64,000 nucleotides of DNA from JAVBNW01 sp031551255 (lineage in GTDB: Bacteria; Bacillota; Clostridia; Christensenellales; UBA1750), in contig JAVBNW010000045.1 of NCBI GenBank assembly GCA_031551255.1, positions 1 to 64,000 of the forward strand, given 5' to 3'. Below the pieces are notes generated by a model that worked only from the letters and a program-made list of their open reading frames with translations, did no database searches and was not told where the DNA came from. How positions within the stretch are numbered: position 1 is the first letter of the stretch; every line of letters starts with the position of its first letter. Shown in pieces: positions 24,893 to 34,624 of the stretch. The position numbers were made by a program, and so were the translations under genes.

Positions 24893-25633
24893 ATGGCAGT
24901 CGTCTTCCAAAAGACAGGCATGCTCACCGACACGCCGTTTCACTACTGCCCCGGCTGTACCCACGGAATCATCCACCGCCTGGTGGCTGAATCCTTAGAG
25001 GAGTTGGGCGTCGGCGACAGAACCATCGGCGTCGCCCCCGTGGGCTGCGCGGTGTTCGCGTACAACTATTTCAACTGCGATATGCTCCAGGCGGCGCACG
25101 GCCGCGCCCCGGCGGTCGCCACCGGCGTAAAGCGCGTTCAGCCCGATAAGATCGTCTTTACCTATCAGGGCGATGGGGACCTGGCGTCTATCGGCGCGGC
25201 AGAGATCGTGCACGCAGCCACCCGCGGCGAGAAGATTACCACCATCTTCGTCAACAACGCCATCTACGGCATGACGGGCGGCCAAATGGCCCCTACGACT
25301 TTGCCCGGCCAGGTGACCACCACCTCGCCTTACGGCCGCGATACCGATTTGTGCGGCTTCCCCGTCAAAGTTTCCGAAATGCTTTCGCAGCTGGACGGCC
25401 CGGCGTTCATCCAAAGGGTTTCTACGCACGACGTACGCAACGTCATCGCCGCCAAGCGAGCGATCAAAAAGGCGTTCGAGCTGCAGATAGCGGGCGCGGG
25501 CTTTACGTTGGTCGAGGTTTTATCCACCTGCCCAACCAACTGGGGGCTTACCCCGCGCGAGAGCATGAAGTGGCTCGAGGAAAAAATGCTGCCCCAGTAT
25601 CCGCTGGGGGTGTATAAGGAGGCCAAGGCGTAA
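24893..25633 (+). CDS. 2-oxoacid:ferredoxin oxidoreductase, beta subunit (TPP-binding)
   Basis: A 246-residue thiamine-diphosphate-binding subunit. It has the FHYCPGCTHGIIHRL opening, the GDGDLASIG TPP-Mg motif and NNAIYGMTGGQMAPTT. It starts at the base after the alpha subunit's stop, and its own stop overlaps the gamma start (TAATG). These overlaps indicate tight stoichiometric expression. Confidence 0.94.
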   Translation: MAVVFQKTGMLTDTPFHYCPGCTHGIIHRLVAESLEELGVGDRTIGVAPVGCAVFAYNYFNCDMLQAAHGRAPAVATGVKRVQPDKIVFTYQGDGDLASIGAAEIVHAATRGEKITTIFVNNAIYGMTGGQMAPTTLPGQVTTTSPYGRDTDLCGFPVKVSEMLSQLDGPAFIQRVSTHDVRNVIAAKRAIKKAFELQIAGAGFTLVEVLSTCPTNWGLTPRESMKWLEEKMLPQYPLGVYKEAKA

Positions 25634-26181
25634 TGGAGGAGCAAATCATCATCGCGGGCTTCGGCGGGCAGGGCGTGCAGCTGATCGGCCAACTGCTGAC
25701 GTACGCCGGCATGAACGAAGGCAAGTTCGTGTCCTTTCTCCCCTCGTACGGCCCGGAAATGCGCGGAGGCACGACGAACTGCAACGTGATCATTTCCTCG
25801 GAGCCGGTGGGCTCGCCCATCGTGGGCGAGGCGACGGCGGCGCTGGTGCTCAACCGCCCGTCCATGGATAAGTTCGAGGGCGCGGTCGCGCCGGGCGGCG
25901 CGCTGTTTGTCAACTCCTCGCTCATCGAGCGCAAGAGCCCCCGCGAGGACATCGCAGCCTACTATATACCCGCCAACGACATCGCGCTGGAGCTTAAGAA
26001 CGACAGAGTCGCCAACATGGTGATGCTGGGCGCGTACATCGAGCATAGCGGCGCAGTGAGCGCCGATAGCGTGATGCATCAGCTCAAAGAATCGTTCGGC
26101 GAGCGCAGGGCGCATCTTTTGCCGGTGAATCGCAAGGCCATCGAGGCCGGCGCCAAATGCGTGCGAGATCAAAAAAAGTAA
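25633..26181 (+). CDS. 2-oxoacid:ferredoxin oxidoreductase, gamma subunit
   Basis: A 182-residue CoA-binding gamma domain (IIAGFGGQGVQLIGQLLTYA opening; SYGPEMRGGTTNCNVIIS). It completes the delta-alpha-beta-gamma complex and is followed by a strong terminator. Confidence 0.94.
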   Translation: MEEQIIIAGFGGQGVQLIGQLLTYAGMNEGKFVSFLPSYGPEMRGGTTNCNVIISSEPVGSPIVGEATAALVLNRPSMDKFEGAVAPGGALFVNSSLIERKSPREDIAAYYIPANDIALELKNDRVANMVMLGAYIEHSGAVSADSVMHQLKESFGERRAHLLPVNRKAIEAGAKCVRDQKK

Positions 26182-26208
26182 ACCGGCACAGACGGGCTAT
26201 ATGTTATG

Positions 26209-26239
26209 GAGTGCAGCGCAACCGCGCCGCACTCTTTTT
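26209..26239 (+). terminator. terminator of the oxidoreductase operon
   Basis: GAGTGC-A-GCGC / GCGC-C-GCACTC with loop AACC, followed by TTTTT. One internal mismatch. Confidence 0.88.
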
Positions 26240-26330
26240 ATTATGCCGCCAAAGCAGCCGTTTGGCGAAAAAATGCGCGTGGCCGCCGTCACATCTCATT
26301 TTTGCGCAAATCGGCGCGCGCAACAAGGAA

Positions 26331-26360
26331 TTTACAATCCGGCGTTGAATCCAATACAAT
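26331..26360 (+). promoter_or_regulatory. hpf promoter
   Basis: TTTACA at 26331-26336, 18 bases, TACAAT at 26355-26360, about 80 bases before the hpf start codon. Confidence 0.55.
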
Positions 26361-26439
26361 AGAGTCGCGATGCGAAGACTGCTGATATCGCAGGGGCGGC
26401 CGCGCGCTTCCCCTATTTTTATTGTAAGGAGTGTATACG

Positions 26440-26973
26440 ATGAAACTGACCATCAATGCAAAAGGCATGGAGCTCACCGAGGCCCAGCGCGACCACTTCG
26501 AGAAAAAGCTGGGCAGGCTCGACCGCTTTTTCGACGACGACATCGAGGCGACCGCGCGGCTGCGCACCGAGCGCGGGCTGAGGATCGTCGAAGTCACCAT
26601 ACCGCTGCACAACGAAGTGTTGCGCGCGCAGGATGCGACCGACGATCTGTACGCGTCGCTGGATGCCGTGATGGAAAAGCTGACGGGGCAGATCCGCAAA
26701 CACCGCACGCGCCTTGAGAAGCGCATGCGCAAGGGCGCGTATGCAAAGGCCGAGATGGAAGACGCGATCACCATCGTGGCCGAGCAGGCCGAAAATAGGC
26801 TCGTGCGCACGAAGTCGTTTAAGCTTTCGCCGATGTCGGTCGAGGATGCGATCGCCAGCATGGAAATGCTGGGCCACAGCTTTTTTATCTTTCTCAACAA
26901 CAAGACCGACGGCATCTGCGTGGTATACCAGCGCGACGACGGCAACTTCGGCGTGTTGATGCCGGAAAAATAG
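26440..26973 (+). CDS. hpf: ribosome hibernation-promoting factor, long form
   Basis: A 177-residue long-type HPF that dimerises ribosomes into inactive 100S particles in stationary phase. The N-terminal beta-alpha domain (residues 1-100, MKLTINAKGMELTEAQRDHF) blocks the mRNA/tRNA channel. The C-terminal domain (about 120-177, VRTKSFKLSPMSVEDAIASM) mediates dimerisation. ATG 26440 is correctly spaced after AAGGAG; the in-frame GTG at 26431 is not. Confidence 0.95.
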   Translation: MKLTINAKGMELTEAQRDHFEKKLGRLDRFFDDDIEATARLRTERGLRIVEVTIPLHNEVLRAQDATDDLYASLDAVMEKLTGQIRKHRTRLEKRMRKGAYAKAEMEDAITIVAEQAENRLVRTKSFKLSPMSVEDAIASMEMLGHSFFIFLNNKTDGICVVYQRDDGNFGVLMPEK

Positions 26974-27001
26974 AAGGAAATCGCCGGGAAGGGGAGCTTT
27001 C

Positions 27002-27913
27002 ATGTCCGAAGCGAACGTGCTGGACCTGGGCGGCGGTTTCGCGCTCGCTAAGGCGCAAAGCGAAGAATTCGCCCGCTTTCACGCGGTATACCGGCCCGAC
27101 CCTTTTCTAAGGGACGAGCCGGAGCTTTTGCTTGGCCTGTTCTGCGAGGGCGCGCCCTGCTATTGGCTTTTGCAAAGCGGCGCGCGGGTGGGCGGCTGCC
27201 TGGCCGGAAACGGCGTGATCGGCCAGTTCTTTACTATCCCGCCGTTCGAGCGCAGGGCCGAGGCGCTCAGGCGCGTCGCCGCATACCTGCGCGCGTGCGA
27301 AGGGGGGCGCATTTTTGCGCACGGCGTGATGATGCAGGAGATGGACGACTACTTCCGCATCGGCTTTAAGCTCACCGCCTCGTATGCGCACTTGCTGGCG
27401 GACGAGGAGCCCGATTATACCTGGCAGTTCATGCGCACGATGGTAAGGCCCGTTGCGGCCATGGACGCGCCGCCTTGCGCGGCATCCCTGCGCCCCCCCA
27501 GAAAGGCCGACGCCGTGCGCATCGCCGCGCTTTTGCACCGCGCGTACGGCAGCGGAGATCCTATGCGACAGGACGAGCAGAGCTTTCGTGAGGACGTGAC
27601 GCAATATTTTCAGCAGGGGGACAGGGCGATGCGGGCGGCATCCTCGCTGGCGACGTCCGGCGGAAAGCTGTTGGGCGCGTGCCTGGTGGTGCGCTGGGAG
27701 GGCGCGCCGCTCATCTTCGACATCGCCGTGCATCCGGATGCGCGGCTCGGGGGCATCGCCCGCGCGATGGTTGCCCGGGCGCTGAGCGCGCTTAGCGAAG
27801 GCGGAGAGCGCAGGCTCAGGCTGTTTCTCGAGTGCGGCAACCCCGCCGAATCGCTGTACCACGCGATGGGCTTTTTGCCCGGGCCGAAGACGACCTCGAT
27901 GGTGATGCCCTAA
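27002..27913 (+). CDS. GNAT-family acetyltransferase
   Basis: A 303-residue protein. The N-terminal 150 residues are a degenerate GNAT-like domain, and the C-terminal half (about 165-300) is a recognisable one: VHPDARLGGIARAMVARALS is the acetyl-CoA loop and ESLYHAMGFLPGP the terminal signature. The substrate is unknown. AGGGGAG precedes the ATG. It follows hpf by 28 bases and may share its transcript. Confidence 0.8.
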   Translation: MSEANVLDLGGGFALAKAQSEEFARFHAVYRPDPFLRDEPELLLGLFCEGAPCYWLLQSGARVGGCLAGNGVIGQFFTIPPFERRAEALRRVAAYLRACEGGRIFAHGVMMQEMDDYFRIGFKLTASYAHLLADEEPDYTWQFMRTMVRPVAAMDAPPCAASLRPPRKADAVRIAALLHRAYGSGDPMRQDEQSFREDVTQYFQQGDRAMRAASSLATSGGKLLGACLVVRWEGAPLIFDIAVHPDARLGGIARAMVARALSALSEGGERRLRLFLECGNPAESLYHAMGFLPGPKTTSMVMP

Positions 27914-28506
27914 GGACCAACGCTCCTTGAGGCTATTTCCGGGAAATGAGCGCCGTGCAGGAAGTATGGGCCGTTTAAAATTTTTCTTCCGCCCGTTTTC
28001 TACGGTTTTGATACTGCAAGAGATTCTTTCCATCCTTGCGCGGCAAAAATCCGGCGTGTTTTCCGCGGGAATCGACGCGCGGGCGACGAATGGTAACATT
28101 CTGTTAAGCTATCGACCCCCTTGGCGGCGCCAGGCTCGCCCTTGAATTTCATGCCCTTGTGCGCGAAGAGAACGGATACGCCTTGATTATGGAGCGGCGA
28201 CGTACCTCGTGGCGTTCACAAGGCTGTTTCCCGGCTTTGCCGTGATGATGACTGACGTTGGAGCGATGGCGCTGTTTTTAGCCGCGATGCCGCAATATAG
28301 CAGATGTTACTTGCACCTGCCGAATTTTTCTGCGCGTCTTTCGGCATTAGTGCGCCGTGTTCGCGATAGCGGACGGCGAAAAGGAATTATGCAATTTTTG
28401 CACCTGAAGTTGCTCGCCCGCCTTGCGCAAGCTTCCGGTATTGTTTCGAAGGGGCCTGATGGCCATGATCCCTCGCGCATGATTCCATCACGAAGGAGGT
28501 AACCCT
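27914..28506. other. 593-bp region without a convincing gene
   Basis: No open frame has both a ribosome site and protein-like composition. The stretch contains locally AT-richer patches (near 27970-28010 and 28300-28340) and twice the string TTGCACCTG (near 28310 and 28398). It presumably holds the control region of the enolase-superfamily gene at 28507, but I see no clear operator or riboswitch. Confidence 0.5.
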
Positions 28507-29619
28507 ATGCGTATCGCATCCGTCCATTGCTATCCTCTCTACCCCAAGGATGACTACGGCGGAGCCGTCGAAAAGGGCGAAAACATGAATACGCTCATCG
28601 AGCTCGTCGCCCAGGACGGCACGAAAGGCTACGGCAGCACGTATACGTCCATGGCATTAACGGCGGCAGCCATGCGGCTGCTCGAGCCCGTGCTGCTTGC
28701 TCAGGAAGACATCGAGCCCGCTCGCATTTCCGAGCTGTTGCACCAGCAAAACTTCTGGCTGGGGCGCGGAGGCTCGGTCACCCACGTGATCTCCGGCGTG
28801 GATATCGCGCTGTGGGATCTTTTTGGCAAACAGCTGAACATCAGCGTATCAAGGCTAATCGGCGGGCGCTACCGCTCCACGATCAGGCCCTACGCTTCCA
28901 TGTCGTTCGGAGACGGCGGAAGCGTGGAGGGCAAAATAGAGGCCGCGCTCGCGAAGGGGTTTAAGGGCGTGAAGATGGGCTGGGGGTCGTTTGGCAGGCT
29001 GGACATGAAAAACGACGAAGATCTCGTGAAGAGATCGCGCAAGGCCGCGGGCGACGACGTCGCCGTCATGATCGACGCGGGCGGCTCGGGCACATATTAC
29101 GGCGGCACGTACAAGCGCGCGCTGGAAACTGCGAAAATGCTTAGAGATTACGGCGTGGAATGGTACGAAGAGGCGCTCAATCCCGACGATATCGAAGGCT
29201 ATATCAAGCTGCGCGAGAACGCGCCCGTGCGCATCTCCTCCGGCGAGGTGCTCACGCGCAGGCAAACTTTTCAGCCGTGGATCGAGCGCGGCGCGGTGGA
29301 TATCCTTCAGCCCGATTCCACGAAGGTGGGCGGCCTTACCGAGGCGCTGCGCATCGCGTGGAATGCGTACGACCACGGCATAAGCTATGTGGGGCATGGT
29401 TGGAATACCGCCTTTGGCGTGGCCGCCGATCTGGCCATCACCGCCGCCCTCCCCACGGCGGAATGGGTGGAATACATCACCCCTTCGCCGCTGATCGACA
29501 AGCTCATTGCCCGACCCTTTGAGATTCGGGACGGGGAGCTTGTAATCCCCGATAAGCCGGGCCTTGGCGTCGAGCCGGATATGGACGCCGTGAAGTACTA
29601 CGCGACGCCGGGGCATTAA
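28507..29619 (+). CDS. mandelate racemase/muconate-lactonising enzyme family protein
   Basis: A 370-residue enolase-superfamily enzyme, a sugar-acid dehydratase or racemase. The barrel residues are visible: Lys in GFKGVKMGWG near 156, metal ligands Asp in VMIDAGGS, Glu in VEWYEEAL and Glu in RISSGEVL, then Asp in LQPDSTKVGG and His in YVGHGWNTA. The Asp-His dyad points to the mandelate-racemase subgroup, hence probably acid-sugar dehydration. The exact substrate cannot be read. AAGGAGGT precedes the ATG. No transporter or aldolase is adjacent. A repeat lies immediately behind the stop. Confidence 0.9.
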   Translation: MRIASVHCYPLYPKDDYGGAVEKGENMNTLIELVAQDGTKGYGSTYTSMALTAAAMRLLEPVLLAQEDIEPARISELLHQQNFWLGRGGSVTHVISGVDIALWDLFGKQLNISVSRLIGGRYRSTIRPYASMSFGDGGSVEGKIEAALAKGFKGVKMGWGSFGRLDMKNDEDLVKRSRKAAGDDVAVMIDAGGSGTYYGGTYKRALETAKMLRDYGVEWYEEALNPDDIEGYIKLRENAPVRISSGEVLTRRQTFQPWIERGAVDILQPDSTKVGGLTEALRIAWNAYDHGISYVGHGWNTAFGVAADLAITAALPTAEWVEYITPSPLIDKLIARPFEIRDGELVIPDKPGLGVEPDMDAVKYYATPGH

Positions 29620-29623
29620 GCGG

Positions 29624-29715
29624 CACGGGGGTACGCGTACCCCCCGTGAGCCCCCCGCCGGGGAAGCACGACGAAGAAGCACGACGAAGAGGCACGACGA
29701 AGAGGCACGGCGAAG
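29624..29715 (+). repeat. palindrome + 13-mer repeat, copy 3 (four tandem units)
   Basis: Inverted arms CACGGGGGTAC and GTACCCCCCGTG (29624-29648) are followed by AGCCCCCCGCCGGGG. Four tandem units of 13 bp follow: 29664-29676 and 29677-29689 (both AAGCACGACGAAG), 29690-29702 (AGGCACGACGAAG) and 29703-29715 (AGGCACGGCGAAG). It begins five bases after the stop of the upstream gene. Confidence 0.88.
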
Positions 29716-29835
29716 ATACGCGCGCCGCGCACGCGCGACTCCGGCCCTTTCACCATCCCAAGGAACGCAAGTCGTCAAGTTTTTTAGCAAAAGGGCCTGC
29801 GCGCATACCCGGTGGTACGAAATAGTAGGCTTTAC

Positions 29836-29861
29836 AGAGAGGCCCTGGTTCGGGCCTCTCT
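29836..29861. terminator. 10-bp hairpin
   Basis: AGAGAGGCCC (29836-29845) pairs perfectly with GGGCCTCTCT (29852-29861) around TGGTTC. There is only a weak T-run on the plus strand, so termination is possible but unproven. It marks the edge of the AT-rich segment that follows. Confidence 0.5.
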
Positions 29862-29933
29862 GCTTGCTTATCATGTAAATTTACCTTATACTCATAGCAA
29901 AGATAGTTAAGATAATGTTTGGGGGAAGTGATT

Positions 29934-30998
29934 ATGGACATAAGTGGAACAAGGCTCGATATTGCAAAAAAGCAAAAAGATATGGTGGAATCCAAGGGAC
30001 GTAGAAACGGAACTGCGTTAAGCGTTGCGTTTATCAAAGACGGGGAACTGGTGTCCGCTTTTGCCTGCGGTGCACAGGATGGTAAATCAAGAATCATGGC
30101 AACCGTAAATGATTTATATTGTGTAGGCTCTGTAGGTAAAGTATATTGTGCTTTAGCAGTTTTGAAACTGGTTGAACTGGGAAAAGTCAGCCTCGACGCG
30201 CCTATCATAGAGTATTTGCCATGTTTCACAATGAGTGATAAAAGACATAAAAAATAACATTACGCATGTACCTAAACCATAGTTCAAGATTATCGAGTAC
30301 ACATTATAAGCAATGCTTTAGCAGTAAATGGGATTGCAGCAATGTGTACAACTCATTTTTTGATTATTACAATAAATTCGAATTTAATATTGAACCAGGG
30401 GTTTTTTCTGTTTATAGTAATGACGGTTATTTGTTATTAGAAATGGTGATTGCAAAAGTATCTGGCATGAGCTATATTCAATTTGTACAAGATTATATAG
30501 CTGAACCGGCAGAAGCGATATCGACATGTTCCGGCGGAAATATTCTTGAAAACCGTGCTTACTTATATTAAGGAAAGGGGGGAATCCGCAGAATATGTTT
30601 TATCTATAGGGGCTGGTGGCATACTTACGGATTTAACCGATTGTGCCAGGATAGGATATTTATTCATAGACCCGAAAGGAATTTTCACCGCCGAAAGTCT
30701 TGACGAGATAACTCGCCCACAAGGAGTGTTATTGTATGATAAAGATACGGTTATTTCCCAAAGTTGTGGGTTAGGTTGGGATAACGTTTGTTATTTCGAA
30801 GACACTTATGATTTTGATGAAAATGTATTGATGAAAAGCGGTCATACAGGTTCCTTTGGTTCCGGACTATTTGTCATAAAAAAATACAATATTTCAATGG
30901 CAATATCTAAGACAAATGACAATGACATCTCTTGCTTAGTGATTCATGAGCTTTGCAACTTATTGTTAGAAGAATATGGGATTAATGCACGGAAATAA
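29934..30998 (+). pseudogene. frameshifted serine hydrolase (beta-lactamase fold)
   Basis: Three consecutive reading-frame pieces together spell one protein. Codons from ATG 29934 to 30257 hold the SxxK motif (SVGK in LYCVGSVGKVYCALAV). 30266-30553 continues with LNHSSRL and the YxN motif (SVYSNDGYLLLEMVIAKVSG). From about 30553 to 30998 comes the C-terminal part with the HTG motif (KSGHTGSFGSGLFV). At least two frameshifts, near 30250-30266 and 30553, break it. It is visibly AT-rich, unlike its GC-rich neighbours, which points to acquisition from a low-GC donor followed by decay. GGGGGAAG precedes the ATG. Confidence 0.85.
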
Positions 30999-31304
30999 TG
31001 GACTACTCATACCCCAATAAGCATTTCCAGCAGAGGGTTTGGAATACGCCCAACAAGCTGAAAAGCGGAAGTGTCAATGCACTTCCTATGCTGGTTCCTC
31101 GATGAGTGTCAAGGGCAGGGTGGAGACTTGCGAAGCAAATACTCCCCGACCTTGAAACCAAATTTGCCATAAAAATCCGGCAAGGGATGCTTGACCGCAC
31201 TTGGTCAAGCATCCCTTGCTTGTTTTCTGAGAGCAACCTTGCCGCACCCCGCGCAGGCTCTTTTGTGCGTTGACTATAAGCTGTGCGCCCCGCAAGCCTT
31301 TTGC
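30999..31304. other. intergenic region with a long hairpin
   Basis: No gene is visible. Its main feature is the 16-bp perfect stem at 31181-31218. The sequence returns to high GC toward msrA. Confidence 0.5.
31181..31218. terminator. 16-bp perfect hairpin, probably bidirectional terminator
   Basis: CAAGGGATGCTTGACC and GGTCAAGCATCCCTTG pair without mismatch around GCACTT, followed on the plus strand by CTTGTTTT. It lies in the convergent space between the pseudogene and msrA. Confidence 0.65.
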
Positions 31305-31850
31305 TTATTTGCACAACCCGTCAAACGAGATGTGGCAGTAGCCGTCCGGGTTCTTTTCAAGATAGTCCTGGTGGTATTCTTCCGCCGGATAATAGCGCGC
31401 AATCGGCATAAGCTCGGTAACCACGGGCTTTTTTTGCTTTGTGCGCTCCGCCACGAACGCCGCCTCCAGGCCGGGCAGGTCGGCGGGATCGGTATAGTAA
31501 ACGCCCGTACGGTATTGATCTCCCACATCCCCGCCCTGACGGTTTTTCGACGTCGAATCGATTACGGAAAACAGCTGGGCCGCGAGCTGCCCGGCCGTTA
31601 CGCGCGCGGGGTCGTACCACACGCGCACCGCTTCGGCATGGCCGCTGTCCCCTTGGCATACCCGTTCGTATGTAGGGCTTTCGACGTGCCCGTTCGCATA
31701 GCCCGCCTCGGTCCGCGCAACGCCCGGAACGCGGCGCATATACGCGTCTACGCCCCAGAAGCATCCCCCGGCCACATAGATTTCGCGCAGCGCGTCGGCT
31801 TCATAGGTAGCATTTTTGTTGGGATTTTCAGGAAGAAACTTATTTTTCAT
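31305..31850 (-). CDS. msrA: peptide-methionine (S)-S-oxide reductase MsrA
   Basis: A 181-residue cytoplasmic repair enzyme that reduces methionine-S-sulfoxide in proteins. The active-site GGCFWG (Cys30) and the conserved GYANGH, DSGHAEAVRVWYDP and EYHQDYLEKNPDGYCH blocks are all present. A further Cys near the C-terminus (GYCHISFDGLC) can act in resolving the disulfide. It is a stand-alone gene with no MsrB fusion. Confidence 0.96.
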   Translation of the reverse strand: MKNKFLPENPNKNATYEADALREIYVAGGCFWGVDAYMRRVPGVARTEAGYANGHVESPTYERVCQGDSGHAEAVRVWYDPARVTAGQLAAQLFSVIDSTSKNRQGGDVGDQYRTGVYYTDPADLPGLEAAFVAERTKQKKPVVTELMPIARYYPAEEYHQDYLEKNPDGYCHISFDGLCK

Positions 31851-32097
31851 TATACTCGCCCCCTTTTAGGCTAAATTGAAATGCAAAAATATAGCTTTAT
31901 TGTTTCAAGTTGAATAAGATCTGATATACTGATTGCAAGATTTGATGGATCTATCAACCATATAAACAACAGCATACAACAATTATTTGCATGTTTTTGC
32001 AACCCTAAAAGTGCATTGCGTGGCGCTCGCCTCCGTCGCATTGTTTGGTTCGTTCCGCGTTTCCATGTAACCGCTTATAGAGAAAGAAGGCGCCCGG

Positions 32098-33903
32098 ATG
32101 AAAAACATGAAAATGACCGCCAAACTTTTGCTAAGCTTTGCCATTGTAGCCTTGTTGACCGTGGCGCTCGGGGCCGTTTCCATGGTGGTTATGGGCCGTA
32201 TCGACACGCAATACACCGGGATCATCGACCACTATTTGCCGGGCATTTACGAACTTGGGCACATCAATACAAGCATCCGCGGCGAGCGCTCCAACATGCG
32301 CATCATGGAAATCTATATTTACCGGAACGACGCTGAAGGATTCGCCGCGTCTTTGGCGTCGCTGAATAATGATTCTCAAGCCATTGTAACAGCCATGGAA
32401 GAATATGAAAAGACCATTTCGCCGGGGGAGAATCGCGAAACCTACGACGCCGCGGCCGCCGAGTATAAAAAATTTGCCACCCTTAGGGACAATTACATCG
32501 TGATTGCCCAAAACATGGATGCCGATGCCGCGTTTGAAGCGTTGCAGGGGGTGAGCGACCAGCAGAAAGTGGTGATCGCCGCCTTTGAAAGCCTCATGCA
32601 AACGCGCATGGCGCAGGCCAATACGGTCAGCGATGCCGCCACGGAACTTACCAAGGTAAGCGAAGTTGTGATCGTGGGCGCGTTGTTGGTGGCATTTACC
32701 GTCGCCGTCGTGCTGGGCATCTATGTATCCAGGATTATATCCAAACCTCTTGGAAAGATGCAAAAGGTTCTTCACCAAGTCGGTACGACCGGCAGCATGG
32801 TGTTCTCGCAGGATACTCTGAGCGAAATCGAGGCCGAAACAAAGTACAAAGATGAGATCGGCGCCTCGATCCGCGCGTTTTACACGATGTTGCGCCATAT
32901 GCTGGATATGAGCGAGGAGCTTGGCTATATGGCGGCCGGGGATATGTCTCGGACGGTGGAAAGCCTGTCCGACGCCGACACGATGGCCACCGCGATGAAC
33001 GAGCTCATTCAAAGCGTCAACTCTATGTTTGGGGATATTGGGCAGTCTTCCCTTCAGGTTTCCACAGGCGCCAAGCAGATTGCCGACGGCGCCCAATCCC
33101 TCGCGCAGGGGGCCACCGAGCAGGCGGCCGCCGTGCAGGAACTCTCCAGCTCCATCGGCGAGGTTTCCGGCGCGATTCAAGAGACGGCCACCTCGGCACA
33201 AAACACCGCCGCCCTTTCAGACGATATCAAAAAGAGGGCCGAGCAGGGATCGGAGCAGATGCGGCATATGGTGGAGGCGGTTCAGGATATTAACGAGGCT
33301 TCGCAAAACATCGCCAAGATCATCAAGGTGATCGACGATATCGCCTTTCAAACGAATATTCTTGCGCTCAATGCGGCTGTTGAGGCCGCGCGCGCGGGCG
33401 AACACGGCAGGAGTTTCACCGTCGTCGCCGAAGAAGTGCGCGCGCTCGCGGGCAAGAGTGCCGAGGCGGCCAAGAATACCGATGGGCTGATCGAAAGCTC
33501 CATCGCCAAGGCAGAGATGGGCGTTACGATAGCAAAGGAAACCAACGCTTCGCTGCAAAGCATCGTCGAGGGCATCAACGGGGCCGCGCAACTCGTAACC
33601 GATATCGCCCAAAACGCACAGGCCCAGGCGTCTGCCATCGCCCAGATCAACATCGGCATCGACCAAGTGGCGCAGGTCGTGCAGCAAAACAGCGCCACCG
33701 CCCAGGAAAGCGCCGCCGCCTCACAGGAAATGTCCAGTCAATCTGCGGTGCTCCAGGAGCTTATCGGGCAGTTCCGACTCAGGCAGGATCCGGAGCCGCG
33801 CCGCCTCGCCGGCCGGAACCAGGACAGCTCTATTGCCTCCACGCAAAGTGAACAGGCCTCTAGAACCCGGGCGCACGACGGCGGAGGCTTTGGCAAGTAT
33901 TGA
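32098..33903 (+). CDS. methyl-accepting chemotaxis protein
   Basis: A 601-residue transmembrane chemoreceptor. TM1 is about residues 9-31. A periplasmic four-helix-bundle sensor (about 32-183) lacks a PAS or Cache fold. TM2 is about 184-206, followed by HAMP. The cytoplasmic coiled coil has the signalling tip [20 protein letters not shown] and flanking methylation helices with paired Gln/Glu ([20 protein letters not shown]). There is no C-terminal CheR-tethering pentapeptide. It signals to CheA. The ligand is unknown. The gene lies far from the che genes in this window, as is common for receptors. Confidence 0.94.
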   Translation: MKNMKMTAKLLLSFAIVALLTVALGAVSMVVMGRIDTQYTGIIDHYLPGIYELGHINTSIRGERSNMRIMEIYIYRNDAEGFAASLASLNNDSQAIVTAMEEYEKTISPGENRETYDAAAAEYKKFATLRDNYIVIAQNMDADAAFEALQGVSDQQKVVIAAFESLMQTRMAQANTVSDAATELTKVSEVVIVGALLVAFTVAVVLGIYVSRIISKPLGKMQKVLHQVGTTGSMVFSQDTLSEIEAETKYKDEIGASIRAFYTMLRHMLDMSEELGYMAAGDMSRTVESLSDADTMATAMNELIQSVNSMFGDIGQSSLQVSTGAKQIADGAQSLAQGATEQAAAVQELSSSIGEVSGAIQETATSAQNTAALSDDIKKRAEQGSEQMRHMVEAVQDINEASQNIAKIIKVIDDIAFQTNILALNAAVEAARAGEHGRSFTVVAEEVRALAGKSAEAAKNTDGLIESSIAKAEMGVTIAKETNASLQSIVEGINGAAQLVTDIAQNAQAQASAIAQINIGIDQVAQVVQQNSATAQESAAASQEMSSQSAVLQELIGQFRLRQDPEPRRLAGRNQDSSIASTQSEQASRTRAHDGGGFGKY

Positions 33904-34035
33904 CCTTGGCGCTTCGCCCTAAACGCCTTCTGCGCAGTAGCGGCCCATTGCAGGAACGGGCCGTCCGCGCCGTTATTCCGCGGCGCGGGCGACTTTTGCC
34001 CAAAAACGCCCAAGAAATGATATAAGTGCGCCCGG

Positions 34036-34064
34036 TTGTCTCGCGTAGGCGGTCGTGTTACAAT
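34036..34064 (+). promoter_or_regulatory. promoter of the J-domain gene
   Basis: TTGTCT at 34036-34041, 17 bases, TACAAT at 34059-34064, 38 bases before the GTG start. Confidence 0.55.
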
Positions 34065-34102
34065 GCGCATGCGCAGTCGGCATCCTAAGGAGGCGTAGGG
34101 GC

Positions 34103-34546
34103 GTGCTAAAAGTGGATCTTGATGAGATCAAGCGTAAAATCAGAAAGCTTAAGCGTGCGGAACGCGCGATACGGGGCCAAGATAACCGAACGCCGCATGC
34201 GCGCTTTGTTTGGGGCCGGTGGTTTGACCTGGGCGACAGCGCGGAGGGGAAGGCGAAATATACGCTGCCCGTGCTTGCTGCGATGTCTCCCAAGCAATAC
34301 AAGGCGGCGATCGACGAATACTTCGCGCAAGTGTATTTTGAGTTATATCGGGAAAACGGCATCGTAGACGCCGGGTCGTATGATCCCGGCGTTCTTGCGC
34401 GTTTGGGCCTTTCTTATGACGCCGGCGAGGAGGATATCAAAAGAAGATTTCGGGAGCTGGCAAAGATCCATCATCCCGATGTCGGCGGCGACGCCGCCAG
34501 GTTCATCGAGTTGATGCGCGGATATGAAGAGCTCATGGGACGATGA
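34103..34546 (+). CDS. small protein with C-terminal J domain
   Basis: A 147-residue protein. The last 50 residues are a DnaJ-type J domain: LGLSYDAGEEDIKRRFRELA, then KIHHPDVGGDA with the HPD motif, then FIELMRGYEELM. The domain would stimulate an Hsp70 partner. The N-terminal 90 residues are basic then neutral, without a Gly/Phe or zinc-finger region, so it is not DnaJ itself. GTG 34103 follows AAGGAGG. The partner and target are unknown. Confidence 0.8.
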   Translation: MLKVDLDEIKRKIRKLKRAERAIRGQDNRTPHARFVWGRWFDLGDSAEGKAKYTLPVLAAMSPKQYKAAIDEYFAQVYFELYRENGIVDAGSYDPGVLARLGLSYDAGEEDIKRRFRELAKIHHPDVGGDAARFIELMRGYEELMGR

Positions 34547-34624
34547 CGTTTGCAACGCCGCCCCATATTTTGCAATAAAAATTAGGGGATGCGCAGCTGC
34601 GGCCATGCACTCCCCGCTTATAAG

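Noticed and set aside
28209..28502. 97-codon plus-strand frame before the enolase-superfamily gene
   Set aside because: No ribosome site at its start and no recognisable protein features; it more likely overlaps the control region.
29664..29715. CRISPR array
   Set aside because: The units are 13 bp and directly adjacent with no spacers, and no cas genes are present.
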